Notes: generated by a model from the sequence alone, not told the origin. DNA of 64,000 bases from Micromonospora trifolii (GCF_022229005.1 NZ_JAKKFD010000038.1:1-64000); one strand, 5' to 3'. Positions 25,227 to 34,036 are shown, counted from the stretch's first letter. Numbers and translations are program-made.

Positions 25227-25711
25227 TCTTCCCCCCGGGCAGGTTCTAGCTCCGCGACAGATCGCAGCTTGGCCAGTGCTCGTGATGCCTGGCTGCGCAC
25301 CGTCGCTACGCTGCAGCCCATCAACACGGCGATGTCACCGTCAGCCATGTCTTCGTAATAGCGCAGCGCGATCACGATGCGCTGTCGGGGCGGGAGCGCG
25401 CGGATCAACCGCAGGAGAGCGTCCCGTTGTACAACCAGCTCCGCTCGGTCCTTCTCCTGAATCGGCGGCTGCACCCGTTCCCGTCGGATCGCAGCGGCGA
25501 CCCGACGACGAGCCGACATCAGCTCGTTCACGATCATCTTGCGAATGTATAGCTCAGGAAGATCCAGCTCGCGGATTCGCATCCACCTGGGCTGCACCTT
25601 GATGAGCACGTCTTGCACGACGTCCTCTGCCAGGTGCGGATCCCCAGCCAGCGCCGTCGCCTGCCGCAGGAGCGCTGGCAGTCGCACCGCGACGAACTCT
25701 TCGAATGTCAA
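25223..25711 (-). CDS. SigE-family ECF RNA polymerase sigma factor
   Basis: A 162-residue sigma factor. Region 2 covers about residues 5-75 (FVAVRLPALLRQATALAGD, LAEDVVQDVLIKV), region 4 about 100-155 (LRLIRALPPRQRIVIALRYY, MADGDIAVLMGCSVATVRSQASR, LAKLR). The short length and lack of extra domains fit the actinobacterial SigE-like ECF group. The apparent start is TTG at 25711, with AAGGGGG a few bases upstream. It would redirect RNA polymerase in response to a signal passed on by the coupled downstream membrane protein. Confidence 0.92.
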   Translation of the reverse strand: MTFEEFVAVRLPALLRQATALAGDPHLAEDVVQDVLIKVQPRWMRIRELDLPELYIRKMIVNELMSARRRVAAAIRRERVQPPIQEKDRAELVVQRDALLRLIRALPPRQRIVIALRYYEDMADGDIAVLMGCSVATVRSQASRALAKLRSVAELEPARGEE

Positions 25712-26251
25712 CCGACCCCCTTACTCACCTCCAACACGAAGCAGCACCGGAATTTGTTGCATCGGTGGCACAGCATTGCGCCACTTCCCGTGCGGGGACG
25801 GCCAATGACGCCCGCCGCAGTGACCCGTCACTCCGAAGAATCCGGGCATCGGCCGTCAGACCAACGAGCACCTGTGACATCGTCAGGTCAAGGACTCAGC
25901 TTCCGCTCAGACATGGTGGGCGGTGCCCCGGCGGCTGTCGGTGGCTGACCGCCGGCCGAGGCGGACTCGGGCCACCGAGATGCGTGCGCTCCGCTCCTTC
26001 TCCGGGCTCGTCGCTGCTCGATCTCCCCTACCGCAGTGGGCGCCTACGATCGCCGGCCACTTCGACGCACTGGAGCCGGCTGAGCGCGAGGTGCTCACCC
26101 GACTTGTGATGGCACGGGCGGCCCGAGAGAGTGGCGCGGTGCGCGAGTAGCTGGACGAACTGCCGGAAAGCTTCGGCCTCCTTGACGAGGATTGAGAACA
26201 AGCGTGGGGTGGTGCAAGAGTTGCGGGCTCCCAGCCGCTATCTCGACGTGG
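25712..26251. other. long intergenic region, one doubtful small frame
   Basis: About 540 bases between the sigma factor gene and the DUF397 gene. It holds the sigma promoter and one possible small gene at 25980-26150. GC content is a little lower than in the neighbouring genes. No RNA gene or repeat is evident. Confidence 0.5.
25980..26150 (+). CDS. doubtful small protein
   Basis: A 56-residue frame, MRALRSFSGLVAARS at the start and an amphipathic helix HFDALEPAEREVLTRLVMAR near the end, which looks like real protein. No Shine-Dalgarno is visible and the start could be at 25923. I do not recognise it. It may be a remnant of a larger gene. Confidence 0.3.
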   Translation: MRALRSFSGLVAARSPLPQWAPTIAGHFDALEPAEREVLTRLVMARAARESGAVRE

Positions 26252-26443
26252 TTAGGGCCGCTCGATGACCTGAGCGACGAACGCCCGCCACGCAGCCGGA
26301 CCGAAGGTTAGGGCCGGGCCGGCGGGATCCTTGCTGTCCCGGACGCCGACGACGCCCGGCAGGTTGTCGGCGACCTCGACGCAGTTGCCCCCGGACGATC
26401 CGCTGCGCCGGGACTTGCGCCAGGTGGCGTTAGTGAGGTCCAT
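26252..26443 (-). CDS. DUF397 domain protein
   Basis: A 63-residue protein with the full DUF397 signature: TWRKSRRSGSSGGNCVEVA at residues 7-25, VGVRDSKDPAGPALTF in the middle and AWRAFV near the end. DUF397 proteins act with an adjacent XRE regulator in actinobacteria (for example WhiJ/BldB-type developmental loci), probably as antagonists. The start lies inside the end of the XRE gene (14-bp overlap), so the pair is co-translated. Confidence 0.92.
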   Translation of the reverse strand: MDLTNATWRKSRRSGSSGGNCVEVADNLPGVVGVRDSKDPAGPALTFGPAAWRAFVAQVIERP

Positions 26444-27236
26444 GATCGCTGTGCACTTCCTTCATCAGCTCGTTGGACTGTCGGCGCGGGAGTGCTTCGT
26501 TCCTCACGTTCTCCCACCTCGTCTGAAGAGTATGTAGCTCATCTTCGTTGTCGACCACGATCCCGCCCAGCTGATTTTCAAGGTGCCCGACCCAGCTCCC
26601 GTCACCGGCTCGCGCGAGCGCGAACGGCCCGGACAGCCCGATGTGGAGGCCAGCGCCCGCCGGGATCACGTGGACGTGAACGTGCGGCAGCTCGGCGACG
26701 GTGATGAGGTGGGCGACCTGCTCGGCCATGATGCCGGCGTATTCGTCGCCCGCGCGACGGAGCGTCGACTCATCCAGCACGGCAACCACCTGCGGCGGGC
26801 TGTCGCCGGTCAGGATCTTGTGTCGGCTCATGCGGGCGCTTACCTGCTGGTCGACCTCGGTGGCCGACATGAGGTCGTTCAGGCGCATCACGACGCGGGC
26901 GTAGTTCTCGGTCTGGAGCAGGCCAGGGATCAGTAGTGGCTCGAAGAGACGAAGCTGCCGCGCGCCGCGCTCGGCGTCCAGCCACGGCAGAAACCACGAC
27001 GGTGCACCGAGTTTCACCACCAGGCGTCCGAACAACCCGTCGTTGCTGAAGGCGCGGTCCGCTCCCCGGATGAAGTCCATCGTCAGCGCTCGGGTGCCGC
27101 TCTCCACGGCGCTGACGTGTGAGGCGCTGAAGCCCGCCGCCCGCCCGAACGACTCTTGCGTCATCCCGGACGCTCCACGAGCACGACGGATCTCGCTCAC
27201 GATGAAGTCCGCGAGGGGACTTGGCACGTCAGCCAT
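26430..27236 (-). CDS. XRE regulator with DUF5753 domain
   Basis: A 268-residue regulator. The helix-turn-helix is at about residues 8-65 (IRRARGASGMTQESFGRAAG, SASHVSAVESGTRAL). From about 85 to 260 follows the DUF5753 sensor-like domain (RQLRLFEPLLIPGLLQTENY, a diagnostic phrase, then LDESTLRR and HVIPAGAGLH). Genes of this type are paired with DUF397 genes across actinobacteria and affect development or secondary metabolism; toxin-antitoxin behaviour has been reported for some pairs. The signal is unknown. Confidence 0.93.
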   Translation of the reverse strand: MADVPSPLADFIVSEIRRARGASGMTQESFGRAAGFSASHVSAVESGTRALTMDFIRGADRAFSNDGLFGRLVVKLGAPSWFLPWLDAERGARQLRLFEPLLIPGLLQTENYARVVMRLNDLMSATEVDQQVSARMSRHKILTGDSPPQVVAVLDESTLRRAGDEYAGIMAEQVAHLITVAELPHVHVHVIPAGAGLHIGLSGPFALARAGDGSWVGHLENQLGGIVVDNEDELHTLQTRWENVRNEALPRRQSNELMKEVHSDHGPH

Positions 27237-27480
27237 TCAAGGCTCCTCAAATCGGAGATCGACTGCCCGAGGTGCCACACGCCTGGAGGCTGTTCTGCCA
27301 GCTCCGGCCCGGCCACCTGGGATGCCTTCCAAGCGTAGTGGCCTCCACAGCAGAGTGTCACCAGGCGGCGCGGCCGGCAGGGACCACGAGACCCGGCGGT
27401 CGCGTTCGTAGCGGGGCCGCTTCCGACGGGCGAGCACTCACGGGAGCGGCCCCTTCCCGACGGCACCAAAGGTGGAGACC

Positions 27481-27774
27481 GTGCCCGACGACAAACCCAA
27501 CAAGCCCCTGAAGGCCGGCGACGTGATCCTCTTGACCACGGCGGCGAGCGTGCAGTTCCTGCGCCCGATCTTCGTACGCGTCATCCGCGAGCTGCCCGAG
27601 CGGCACACGTACGACGGATGGGTCTGGATTGAGGGCTACGAGCTGAATGCGGCGGGCGACGCGGTGGCGCGGCGTGAGTTGTACGTCATGCGTGCGGGCG
27701 TGCGGTTGCAAGCCCTGCCCGTCAAACCGACCAGGCCAGCCAGACGCCGGCGGAATCCGGTGCGGGTCGGATGA
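27481..27774 (+). CDS. small conserved-type hypothetical protein
   Basis: A 97-residue protein from the GTG at 27481, with GGTGGAG just upstream; an in-frame GTG at 27472 is the alternative. The body is predicted beta-rich (GDVILLTTAASVQFLRPIF, VWIEGYELNAAGDAV), and the C-terminus is very basic (PARRRRNP). No membrane segment. Its stop overlaps the ATG of the next gene. The family is not recognised; actinobacterial genes of this kind are often found near XRE/DUF397 loci. Confidence 0.65.
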   Translation: MPDDKPNKPLKAGDVILLTTAASVQFLRPIFVRVIRELPERHTYDGWVWIEGYELNAAGDAVARRELYVMRAGVRLQALPVKPTRPARRRRNPVRVG

Positions 27775-28037
27775 ACGCGCGCCCTCGCCCGCACCTGCCG
27801 ATGCGTCCAGCCTGGCTGTGCCGCAACTGCGCCGCGCCCTGGCCCTGCGGACCGGCTCAGCTCGCCCTCGTAACCGAGTTCTACGGTCATTCGATTGCGC
27901 TGGCGTTCTACCTGGCCGCGTCGATGCAGGAGGCGATCGACGACGTGTACGGCCTGGGCCTGCGTCCGGACCTGCCGGCGCTGCATGCCAGGTTCCTCGG
28001 CTGGTTGCCCCTGGCCCGCCGGCCCCACCGACGCTGA
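27771..28037 (+). CDS. small Cys-motif protein, coupled to previous gene
   Basis: An 88-residue protein with PAWLCRNCAAPWPCGPA at about residues 12-28: a CxxC pair and a third Cys in PWPC, which recalls a small actinobacterial family often annotated loosely as flavin reductase, although no flavin-binding site is visible. The rest is helical (LALVTEFYGHSIALAFYLAA) and ends in HARFLGWLPLARR. It begins by ATGA overlap with the preceding gene. A structural zinc or redox role is possible; function unknown. Confidence 0.7.
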   Translation: MNARPRPHLPMRPAWLCRNCAAPWPCGPAQLALVTEFYGHSIALAFYLAASMQEAIDDVYGLGLRPDLPALHARFLGWLPLARRPHRR

Positions 28038-28054
28038 GCCCAGCCAGACAACGA

Positions 28055-28086
28055 ACCGGCCGGGTGGGTTGCCCCACCCGGCCGGT
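28055..28086. terminator. bidirectional terminator hairpin
   Basis: ACCGGCCGGGTGG (28055-28067) pairs exactly with 28074-28086 around a 6-base loop, between the convergent small gene and the GH31 gene. There is no long T-run, as is usual in high-GC hosts. Confidence 0.8.
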
Positions 28087-28111
28087 GTCCGGATCCCTGC
28101 AGAAACAGGCT

Positions 28112-30907
28112 TTAGTGCTTCTTGAACACCGGCATGGTGTCCAGCGTGGTGGTGATGTTCTGCGTCGTGCCGCCCCGGTACGTCTTCCCGGTGAAGATGT
28201 CGGTCCAGCTGTTTCCTGGTGGGAACCACACCGACGTGGTGGCGGTGGTGCCGGGCGTTGTCACCGGTGCCACCAGGTAGTCCGGACCGTAGAGGTACTG
28301 GGAACCGGCGGTGGCGTAGGCGGCCTGCTCATTCGGGTACGCCAGGTACATCGAGCGGACGATGGGCGTACCCGTGCGGGTGGCTTCCTTGGCGGCGGCA
28401 TAGGTGTACGGCTGCAGTTCCTTCCGCAGGTTCAGGAACTTCTTGGCCGACGCGTTGGCCGCCGGGCCGTACTGCCAGGGCAGCCGGTCGCTGTGGTTGG
28501 AGTGCAGCCGGTCGATCGGCTGGAACGTGCCAAACTGCACCCACCGGGCGTAGAGGTCGTCGGGCAGCTTGGTGCTGCCCGGTTCGCTGCCCGGCTCCTG
28601 GAGGCCCCCGGTGTGCCCGCCGATGTCGTGGCTGACCGCTGCCAGCCCGGTCGCGGCCGACTCGCCCGGCGTGTAGCCGACCTCCATCTGCAGGGTCGAC
28701 CAGTCGGAGGTGGTGTCGCCGGTGAAGTGCAGCGTGGTGCGCTTGTCGGCCCACGGTCCGGTCGACACCGGGGTCGGGCTGCTGTAGCCGCCGGCCTGCA
28801 ACGAGCCGTACGCCCGGGAGAAGGCGAAGCCGGTCTTGTCGGCGTACTGCTGGTTGATCCACGCGTCAGCGGTCACCCCGGCGAGCGAGGACTTCGTGTT
28901 GTCGCAGCACCAGTCCAGCCACCAGAGGTCCGGGCCCTTGGTGCCCTTCGGGATCATCCCGTCGTGCAGCTGCATGTACGCAGTGAGCTGGTCCGGGTCG
29001 CCGAAGTCGAACGCGTAGCAGTCGGGACCGCCGTTGCAGCCGACGCGCTGGAGCTTGCCCTTCGCGGTGGCCTGCGCCTGCGCGAACTTCGGGTCCGAGC
29101 CGAGGATGCTCGGGTGGATGTTGATGCCGGTGTGCAGGCCCTGCTTTCTGGCCCAGTCGAAGAACGCCTTCGGGTCGGGGATGCGGGTGGGGTCGATGCT
29201 CCAGCCGTTCCACTTGTCCGGCGCCTTGACGTCGGTGTCGAGGACAAGCACATCCATGGGTACGCCCTCGGCCTTGGCCCGGGTCACCAGGTTCTGGAAC
29301 TCGGTGGCGGTGCGGTCGTAGTACTCGGAGTACCACACGCCGTACGCCCACTTCGGCAGCAGCTTCGTGGGCCCGGTCAGTGTCGACAGGTCTTTCAGGG
29401 CACGGGTGAAGTCCTGCCCGTACGCGAAGACGTAGCCGTCCTGTTCGGCGGCGGGCCGGGGCTTGGTGTTGCTCAGGGCCGAGGCCGAGTCGTCGAGCAG
29501 GTACCAGCCGTCCTGGTAGAGCAGGCCCGGGGCGGTGAGGGCGGAGCCTGTCACGCCGTCCAGGCCCCGGCGGTAGCCGCCGAGCGGTGCGTGCGGGGCG
29601 AGCAGCGGGGAGCCCTTGCTCGTGACGGCGACCGTGTCGACGTTGACGTTGCAGCTGGCGTCAGTGGGGCAGCCCAGCGTCACGGTGTTGGTGCCGCGGT
29701 TGAGGTGGACCGGGACGGAAACGGTGTTCCAGTAGTCCCACCCGCTGGTCAGCGGAAGGGTCGCCGTGACCGGCGCCGCCGTTCCCGCGGTGACCGACAT
29801 GGTGCGCGTCTGGCTGGGCTGGGCGCCGGCCTGGCCGTTGGCGTAGCGGATCTGCACCTGGTAGTCACCGGCGGACGGAACATCCGTCACGGTGAGCGTG
29901 TCGGCGGACGTGGTGCTTTCCAGGCCGGCCAGGAATCCCGTACCGGATGCGCCGTTGTGGTCGTTCGCGGGCCTCGCGCCGCCGGTCAGCGCGCCGGTCT
30001 CGGCCTCTCCCAGCGTGCCGAACCGCAGGGGCTGCGGCTCGGGCGTGGCCGGCGCCGGGAACGGATCACCCGGGTTGACCACCGCGAGGCTGTCGACGTT
30101 CACGTTGCCGGTGTCGTTGGGACCCCGTACGACGCTGATCTCGTGCCGGCCCGCGGTGAGGTCTACCGGCACGTTGGCCAGGCCCCAGGTGTCCCAGTTC
30201 GCCGTGGGCGGCAGCGTCAGCGTGTGGCCGGCGTCGCCGTCGACCTGAACGGTCAGCGTGCGGTCCACGTTCTGGCCGTCGCCGCCGGTGCTGTTGGCGT
30301 AGCGGACGGCGAGCTGCTTCGTGCCGGCCTCGGGAGCGTCGAGCGCGAACGTGACCGAGTCGCCGGACGCGGCGAAACCGGCCGCGAAGCCGCGTCCGGT
30401 GAATCCCTGGTGGTCGGTGGCGACGCCGGGGCCGTTCAACTGCAGCGATTCGGCCTCGCAGAGCGCGCCGAACGCGCAGGCCGGGGCGGTGTGGCCGGCC
30501 CAGGGTTGGCCCTGCACGACCTGCTTGCCGGTCTTGAGCTGCACCGTGAGGTTGTCGGCGGTGAACGCGCCCGAGCCGACGCGGTAACGCAACGTCATCG
30601 CGCCGGTGTCGATGATGAGCCAGCCGTGGTCGACGCGCTTCGTGAAACGCGTACGGGGGAAATCATCGCGCCCGATGGCGTTGAACGTGGCGGCGTCGGT
30701 GAACCTGCCGTCCTTCTGGTACTCGGTGCGGATCAGGGTCGGGGACAGCACCTCGAAACGTGCGTCACCCGACCGTACGGCTTCGTCTTTTGCCTGGTGG
30801 CGGCTGGCCTGAGCCGGCGCGGACGGGGCGAGCGCCAGCCCCGTGATGAGAATGCCGGCCGCCGCGGCCGCTGTCGCGCTGCGGCGGGGTGAGTTCCGAT
30901 AGAGCAA
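28112..30907 (-). CDS. secreted glycoside hydrolase family 31 with two CBM-like modules
   Basis: A 931-residue secreted enzyme. The start is TTG at 30907, supported by GAGGAG 6 bases upstream. A signal peptide ends around PSAPAQA (residue 33). The N-terminal GH31 domain (about 40-150) is interrupted by two related beta-sandwich modules resembling CBM35 (about 150-285 and 305-440), each ending NVDSLAV or NVNVDTVAV. The catalytic barrel follows (about 470-800): the nucleophile is the Asp in LWWLDWCCDN, and the acid/base Asp is probably in FTGDTTSDW. GH31 members act on alpha-glucosidic or alpha-xylosidic bonds; the carbohydrate modules suggest an insoluble or long glycan. Exact specificity cannot be read. 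Confidence 0.92.
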   Translation of the reverse strand: MLYRNSPRRSATAAAAAGILITGLALAPSAPAQASRHQAKDEAVRSGDARFEVLSPTLIRTEYQKDGRFTDAATFNAIGRDDFPRTRFTKRVDHGWLIIDTGAMTLRYRVGSGAFTADNLTVQLKTGKQVVQGQPWAGHTAPACAFGALCEAESLQLNGPGVATDHQGFTGRGFAAGFAASGDSVTFALDAPEAGTKQLAVRYANSTGGDGQNVDRTLTVQVDGDAGHTLTLPPTANWDTWGLANVPVDLTAGRHEISVVRGPNDTGNVNVDSLAVVNPGDPFPAPATPEPQPLRFGTLGEAETGALTGGARPANDHNGASGTGFLAGLESTTSADTLTVTDVPSAGDYQVQIRYANGQAGAQPSQTRTMSVTAGTAAPVTATLPLTSGWDYWNTVSVPVHLNRGTNTVTLGCPTDASCNVNVDTVAVTSKGSPLLAPHAPLGGYRRGLDGVTGSALTAPGLLYQDGWYLLDDSASALSNTKPRPAAEQDGYVFAYGQDFTRALKDLSTLTGPTKLLPKWAYGVWYSEYYDRTATEFQNLVTRAKAEGVPMDVLVLDTDVKAPDKWNGWSIDPTRIPDPKAFFDWARKQGLHTGINIHPSILGSDPKFAQAQATAKGKLQRVGCNGGPDCYAFDFGDPDQLTAYMQLHDGMIPKGTKGPDLWWLDWCCDNTKSSLAGVTADAWINQQYADKTGFAFSRAYGSLQAGGYSSPTPVSTGPWADKRTTLHFTGDTTSDWSTLQMEVGYTPGESAATGLAAVSHDIGGHTGGLQEPGSEPGSTKLPDDLYARWVQFGTFQPIDRLHSNHSDRLPWQYGPAANASAKKFLNLRKELQPYTYAAAKEATRTGTPIVRSMYLAYPNEQAAYATAGSQYLYGPDYLVAPVTTPGTTATTSVWFPPGNSWTDIFTGKTYRGGTTQNITTTLDTMPVFKKH

Positions 30908-31099
30908 GATGCGCTCCTCGTCTCAAATGGAGGAAATAAGTCGATGACAACGCTGTCACTCGCTCGAAACGCATGTCAACGGGCCTCGGAGGGTGTCCCT
31001 TCTCTCTTTCGCCAGCGGTCGCACTCGTCCGGCAGGCGTCGCTGCGGACGGTGACGAAGACGGGTCGCCAGGTTGGTGGACTACCGCACGACCACCAGC

Positions 31100-31471
31100 T
31101 CAGACGTACGGGGTCCAGGGCTCGGGCTGTTGGGCGTCCCAGCCCAGCTTGTCCAGTGCTCGCAGGACCGCGACCGCGCGGGGAGTCCAGAAGAGCAGGA
31201 TCTGGTCGCGTCCCTCGACGTCGAAGCAGACGGCGGTCGCCGGCACCGGGAACCGTCGGTGAAACAGATGGTGCGCCAGCGCCCCCACGTTGAATTGCTC
31301 GAGGGTGTCCGATCCGGTACGCGACGTGAAGGTCAACGTCCTGTCGTCGGCGTGCAGCTTCACCGTCGGCCAGGCCATCCGTCGGACAGCTCTGAGGGGG
31401 TTGCCTCGGGTGAAGTCGAGGCGGTCAACGTAGGTGAGCCCGCCACGCGCATCGAAGGTCTCCGAGATCAT
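31100..31471 (-). CDS. hypothetical protein
   Basis: A 123-residue cytoplasmic protein, MISETFDARGGLTYVDRLDF at the start, with beta-rich sequence (TVKLHADDRTLTFTSR, VCFDVEGRDQILLFW) and a C-terminal helix. Codon use is typical of the host. No motif, signal or family is recognised. It is the last of several small minus-strand genes (31100-32514) that could be co-transcribed, with gaps of 17-48 bases. Confidence 0.55.
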   Translation of the reverse strand: MISETFDARGGLTYVDRLDFTRGNPLRAVRRMAWPTVKLHADDRTLTFTSRTGSDTLEQFNVGALAHHLFHRRFPVPATAVCFDVEGRDQILLFWTPRAVAVLRALDKLGWDAQQPEPWTPYV

Positions 31472-31519
31472 CGTCGGATGGTACGGCGGGTCCGAAGGGC
31501 CGAAGAACGGCGGTGGCGG

Positions 31520-31990
31520 CTACCAGATAAGTGCGCGCTCGTCGATGAATCGAGGCGGTTCGCCGAGGAAGGTGTCGGCCGGAACTGCGCCATGCGACAG
31601 ATTGAGCGTGTCCAAGCGGTACAGCCAGGCGCCGTCAGTCGTCCCGGTGAAGCGGTAGTTGATCTGCCAGCGCAGCCATTCGCCGTGCGCGAGTCGCACC
31701 GCGGGCGGCCGGCGGTGACGGCGCGGCCTACCCCAAGCCGACTCGAGCAGTTCAACCCGGAGTTGACCGTCCACCAGCCGGAGACGCACCTCGCTCCGGT
31801 ACGACACGCGTCGCAGGCCCTCGCGGGGCTCGAACCCATCGGCCTCCGCCATGTCCACCTCGTGGGTGAGCGGCGCCGCCCGTGCCGGCAGGGCGAACGA
31901 CACCGGTACGGCGTTACGCCGGACCGCCTCAGCACCGCCGCGCGAACGCTTGGTCCACGACGTGCGAACCCACTGCACCACAGCATCCAC
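31520..31990 (-). CDS. hypothetical protein
   Basis: A 156-residue protein from a GTG start. It is rich in Arg and beta strands (VSYRSEVRLRLVDGQLRVEL, WLRWQINYRFTGTTDGAWLY) and ends FLGEPPRFIDERALIW. No signal or membrane segment is seen. It is not recognised. It lies 17 bases downstream of the next minus-strand gene, so the two are probably in one transcript. Confidence 0.55.
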   Translation of the reverse strand: MDAVVQWVRTSWTKRSRGGAEAVRRNAVPVSFALPARAAPLTHEVDMAEADGFEPREGLRRVSYRSEVRLRLVDGQLRVELLESAWGRPRRHRRPPAVRLAHGEWLRWQINYRFTGTTDGAWLYRLDTLNLSHGAVPADTFLGEPPRFIDERALIW

Positions 31991-32007
31991 CCGGCGATAC
32001 TCGGTCG

Positions 32008-32514
32008 CTACCTGTCCTGAAGCAACCCGGATTCGCCGTCCCAGCGTTTCAACACCACGGGCTTCTCACTCGGGGCCGGCCACACCTGCACCCGCAGCCG
32101 CTCCATCGTCTGCGGGGATTCGTCGGAGTCGACCCCCAAGCGCTCCGCCTCGGCAAGGTTGCTGCTCGCTGCCCGGACACGAACGGGCCCTACCGGCACC
32201 CGGACCCTCGCGGCATCCGGCTCGTAGTCGGTGCAACCCATGACCACGATGCGGCCCGACCGAACCTGCATGCTCCCCTCGACCACATGGTCGTAGCCGG
32301 CGGAGTCGTCGACAGGCGGAGTGTCCAGCACGTCGACTCTCACCGCGACCGTGACGTTGACCGACGTGCCGATGGCCATCGCATCGTCGACCACTGCCAG
32401 CCGGTCGACAACCGCCTGGTCCGTCCATGCCTCGCTCAGGTCGCCCGCCGACCCGTCGTCGCTCAGGTGGATCTGGTGGTAGTCCGCGAAGAGTTCCAGG
32501 TCCAACGAATCCAC
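32008..32514 (-). CDS. hypothetical protein, possible Imm-type fold
   Basis: A 168-residue protein from the GTG at 32514, chosen because GAGGAG lies about 7 bases upstream and because a longer frame would run into the divergent gene at 32555. It starts VDSLDLELFADYHQIHLSDD and has a strong NVTVAVRVDVLDTPPVDD strand region. A start with 'ADYHQIHLSD' is seen in a known type of actinobacterial hypothetical protein, but I cannot name the family. No export signal. Confidence 0.6.
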   Translation of the reverse strand: MDSLDLELFADYHQIHLSDDGSAGDLSEAWTDQAVVDRLAVVDDAMAIGTSVNVTVAVRVDVLDTPPVDDSAGYDHVVEGSMQVRSGRIVVMGCTDYEPDAARVRVPVGPVRVRAASSNLAEAERLGVDSDESPQTMERLRVQVWPAPSEKPVVLKRWDGESGLLQDR

Positions 32515-32554
32515 GCCACGCTCCTCTGTCCATCTTCCTGCGACGATCTGGTAC

Positions 32555-32926
32555 ATGACTCGACGACGCGCGGACACCTTGGCGAATGCGGTCGGTCTCG
32601 TGACGCTCGGCTTCGGTGTGGTGTTGACGGCCATGCCACGACGCGGCGCGGCAGCCCTCGGATTGGGTGATCGCCCCGTCCTGGCCCGAGCGGTTGGTTT
32701 GACTGATCTCGTCGTCGGTTCCGGCGTCTTGTGTGGGCACCCCCGTTGGCCGTGGATGGCGGCGCGCGCTGCCGTGAATCTCGCGCTGACCGGCTGCTAC
32801 GCAGTGGAGGCCATCCGCTCGGACGGTGGCCGACGGGCCTACACGGGAGCGATTGCCATGGCGTCACTCACCGTCGTGGACGCGACCTTAGCCCGTGCCC
32901 TGGCGGCCCAGCGTGGCGGGCAGTGA
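32555..32926 (+). CDS. small DUF4267-like membrane protein
   Basis: A 123-residue protein with about four hydrophobic segments (VGLVTLGFGVVLTAM, LARAVGLTDLVVGSGVLCG, MAARAAVNLALTGCYAVEAI, TGAIAMASLTVVDATLA). The length, GLGDRPVLARAVGLTDL phrase and four-helix pattern suit small integral membrane proteins of the DUF4267 type. Function is unknown. There is no clear Shine-Dalgarno before the ATG, so it may be leaderless. It overlaps the end of the convergent gene at 32888 by 39 bases. Confidence 0.7.
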   Translation: MTRRRADTLANAVGLVTLGFGVVLTAMPRRGAAALGLGDRPVLARAVGLTDLVVGSGVLCGHPRWPWMAARAAVNLALTGCYAVEAIRSDGGRRAYTGAIAMASLTVVDATLARALAAQRGGQ

Positions 32927-33361
32927 CACGCGTACTGCTTCCGTCGGCGAGTGTGTCGTCAACCGCGCACCCCAGTGCTTGTCGAGAAATTCGGTCAGTC
33001 CGCTGAGCGGAGCAGCCGTCATGAGCGGGTGATCGTCGGCTTGCGGGGAGAACGCCGCAAGCAACGCCGACCGCAGGTCCGCGCCGAGCAGCGGCAGGAC
33101 GTAGGGCGCTGAGGAATCGGGGTGGAAGTTCTGCGGGCAGGTGCCGCGCAGGAACATCAGATCGAAGACCCGGCGGCTGGGGCTGCCGAGCTGTGGCTCG
33201 TCAACTGTGGTCAGGATCGTCCCCAGCCGAAATCCGGGCGCGGTCGCCGCAAGGCGGTCCAAGAGCTCCGTCTCCTTGCTGTTCCACCACCGTCTGACCT
33301 CGTCGTCGGGCACCTCCTCGACGATCGCGACCAGCCACAGCTCTTCAATCCAGCCATCCAC
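32888..33361 (-). CDS. hypothetical protein
   Basis: A 157-residue cytoplasmic protein from a GTG start, MDGWIEELWLVAIVEEVPDD at the N-terminus, rich in Asp, Leu and Trp, ending in a low-complexity tail. Its 3' end overlaps the convergent membrane gene by 39 bases. No family recognised; real codon bias suggests it is expressed. Confidence 0.55.
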   Translation of the reverse strand: MDGWIEELWLVAIVEEVPDDEVRRWWNSKETELLDRLAATAPGFRLGTILTTVDEPQLGSPSRRVFDLMFLRGTCPQNFHPDSSAPYVLPLLGADLRSALLAAFSPQADDHPLMTAAPLSGLTEFLDKHWGARLTTHSPTEAVRVSLPATLGRQGTG

Positions 33362-33436
33362 TCGTGCATTGTGCCCATGGTCGCTGCCTTCGATTACCGC
33401 CTGCCGGTGTCGGCGGAATGGGATGCCGCTCCAGGG

Positions 33437-33925
33437 TCAGTCAATCGATGCGCTCAGTCGACTGATGACTCGGAGCAGCTCGTCCCGATTGTTTGCGGCC
33501 TTGAGCCAGTTCGGCAGCCGCGCCACCAGCGTCATGCCACCCGGCTCCGAGCCCCGCTCCCGAAGTCGAGCGCCGATGTATCCGGACAGGAGGTCAAGGT
33601 GGGTGCGGTTGAACGCCCAGAGCGTGTGCCCGCCACAGCACTGGGCCGTCAGCCACAGCGGCAGGTGGAAGAACGGATCCACCGGACCGTTCCAGGACGA
33701 GACCGCAGCTCCCCGTGGGGACCAGGACGCTGAGTACGCGCACCCCGGGCACGTGAGTCGACGGGGCCAAAAGGCCACCCACCTGCTGTTGTTCGGCTGC
33801 GGGGCGTTGACCGCCCGGTGCCCACAGCGTGGGCAGACGACGTGGATGTCCTCGGCTGCCAGCTCGTACAAACTGACCAACGGATCGCGAAACCGATCCT
33901 GCTCGTCGCCCTGGCTTTTGTTCAC
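33437..33925 (-). CDS. zinc-ribbon-containing hypothetical protein
   Basis: A 162-residue protein. A zinc-ribbon-like CPRCGHRAV at about residue 31 is paired with CPGCAYSAS near 58, giving two CxxC motifs 26 residues apart. The middle contains FHLPLWLTAQCCGGHTLWAFN, and the C-terminus is helical (LPNWLKAANNRDELLRVI). Similar proteins are annotated as TFIIB-type zinc-ribbon proteins of unknown function in actinobacteria. The apparent start is GTG at 33925. Confidence 0.75.
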   Translation of the reverse strand: MNKSQGDEQDRFRDPLVSLYELAAEDIHVVCPRCGHRAVNAPQPNNSRWVAFWPRRLTCPGCAYSASWSPRGAAVSSWNGPVDPFFHLPLWLTAQCCGGHTLWAFNRTHLDLLSGYIGARLRERGSEPGGMTLVARLPNWLKAANNRDELLRVISRLSASID

Positions 33926-34036
33926 GACGGAGACTCTCCCTCAGGACGTCGACCAGCGGGGCAGTCCAGCCAGCGCGAACCTCGGCCAGCCGCCGCGTAT
34001 TGCGGCACCGCGACCGGGTCACTCAAGGCCAAGCGG

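Noticed and set aside
27647..30892. 1081-residue plus-strand open frame
   Set aside because: It runs antisense to the GH31 gene and over two small genes. No domain is recognisable, while the opposite strand encodes a clear enzyme with signal peptide and catalytic motifs.
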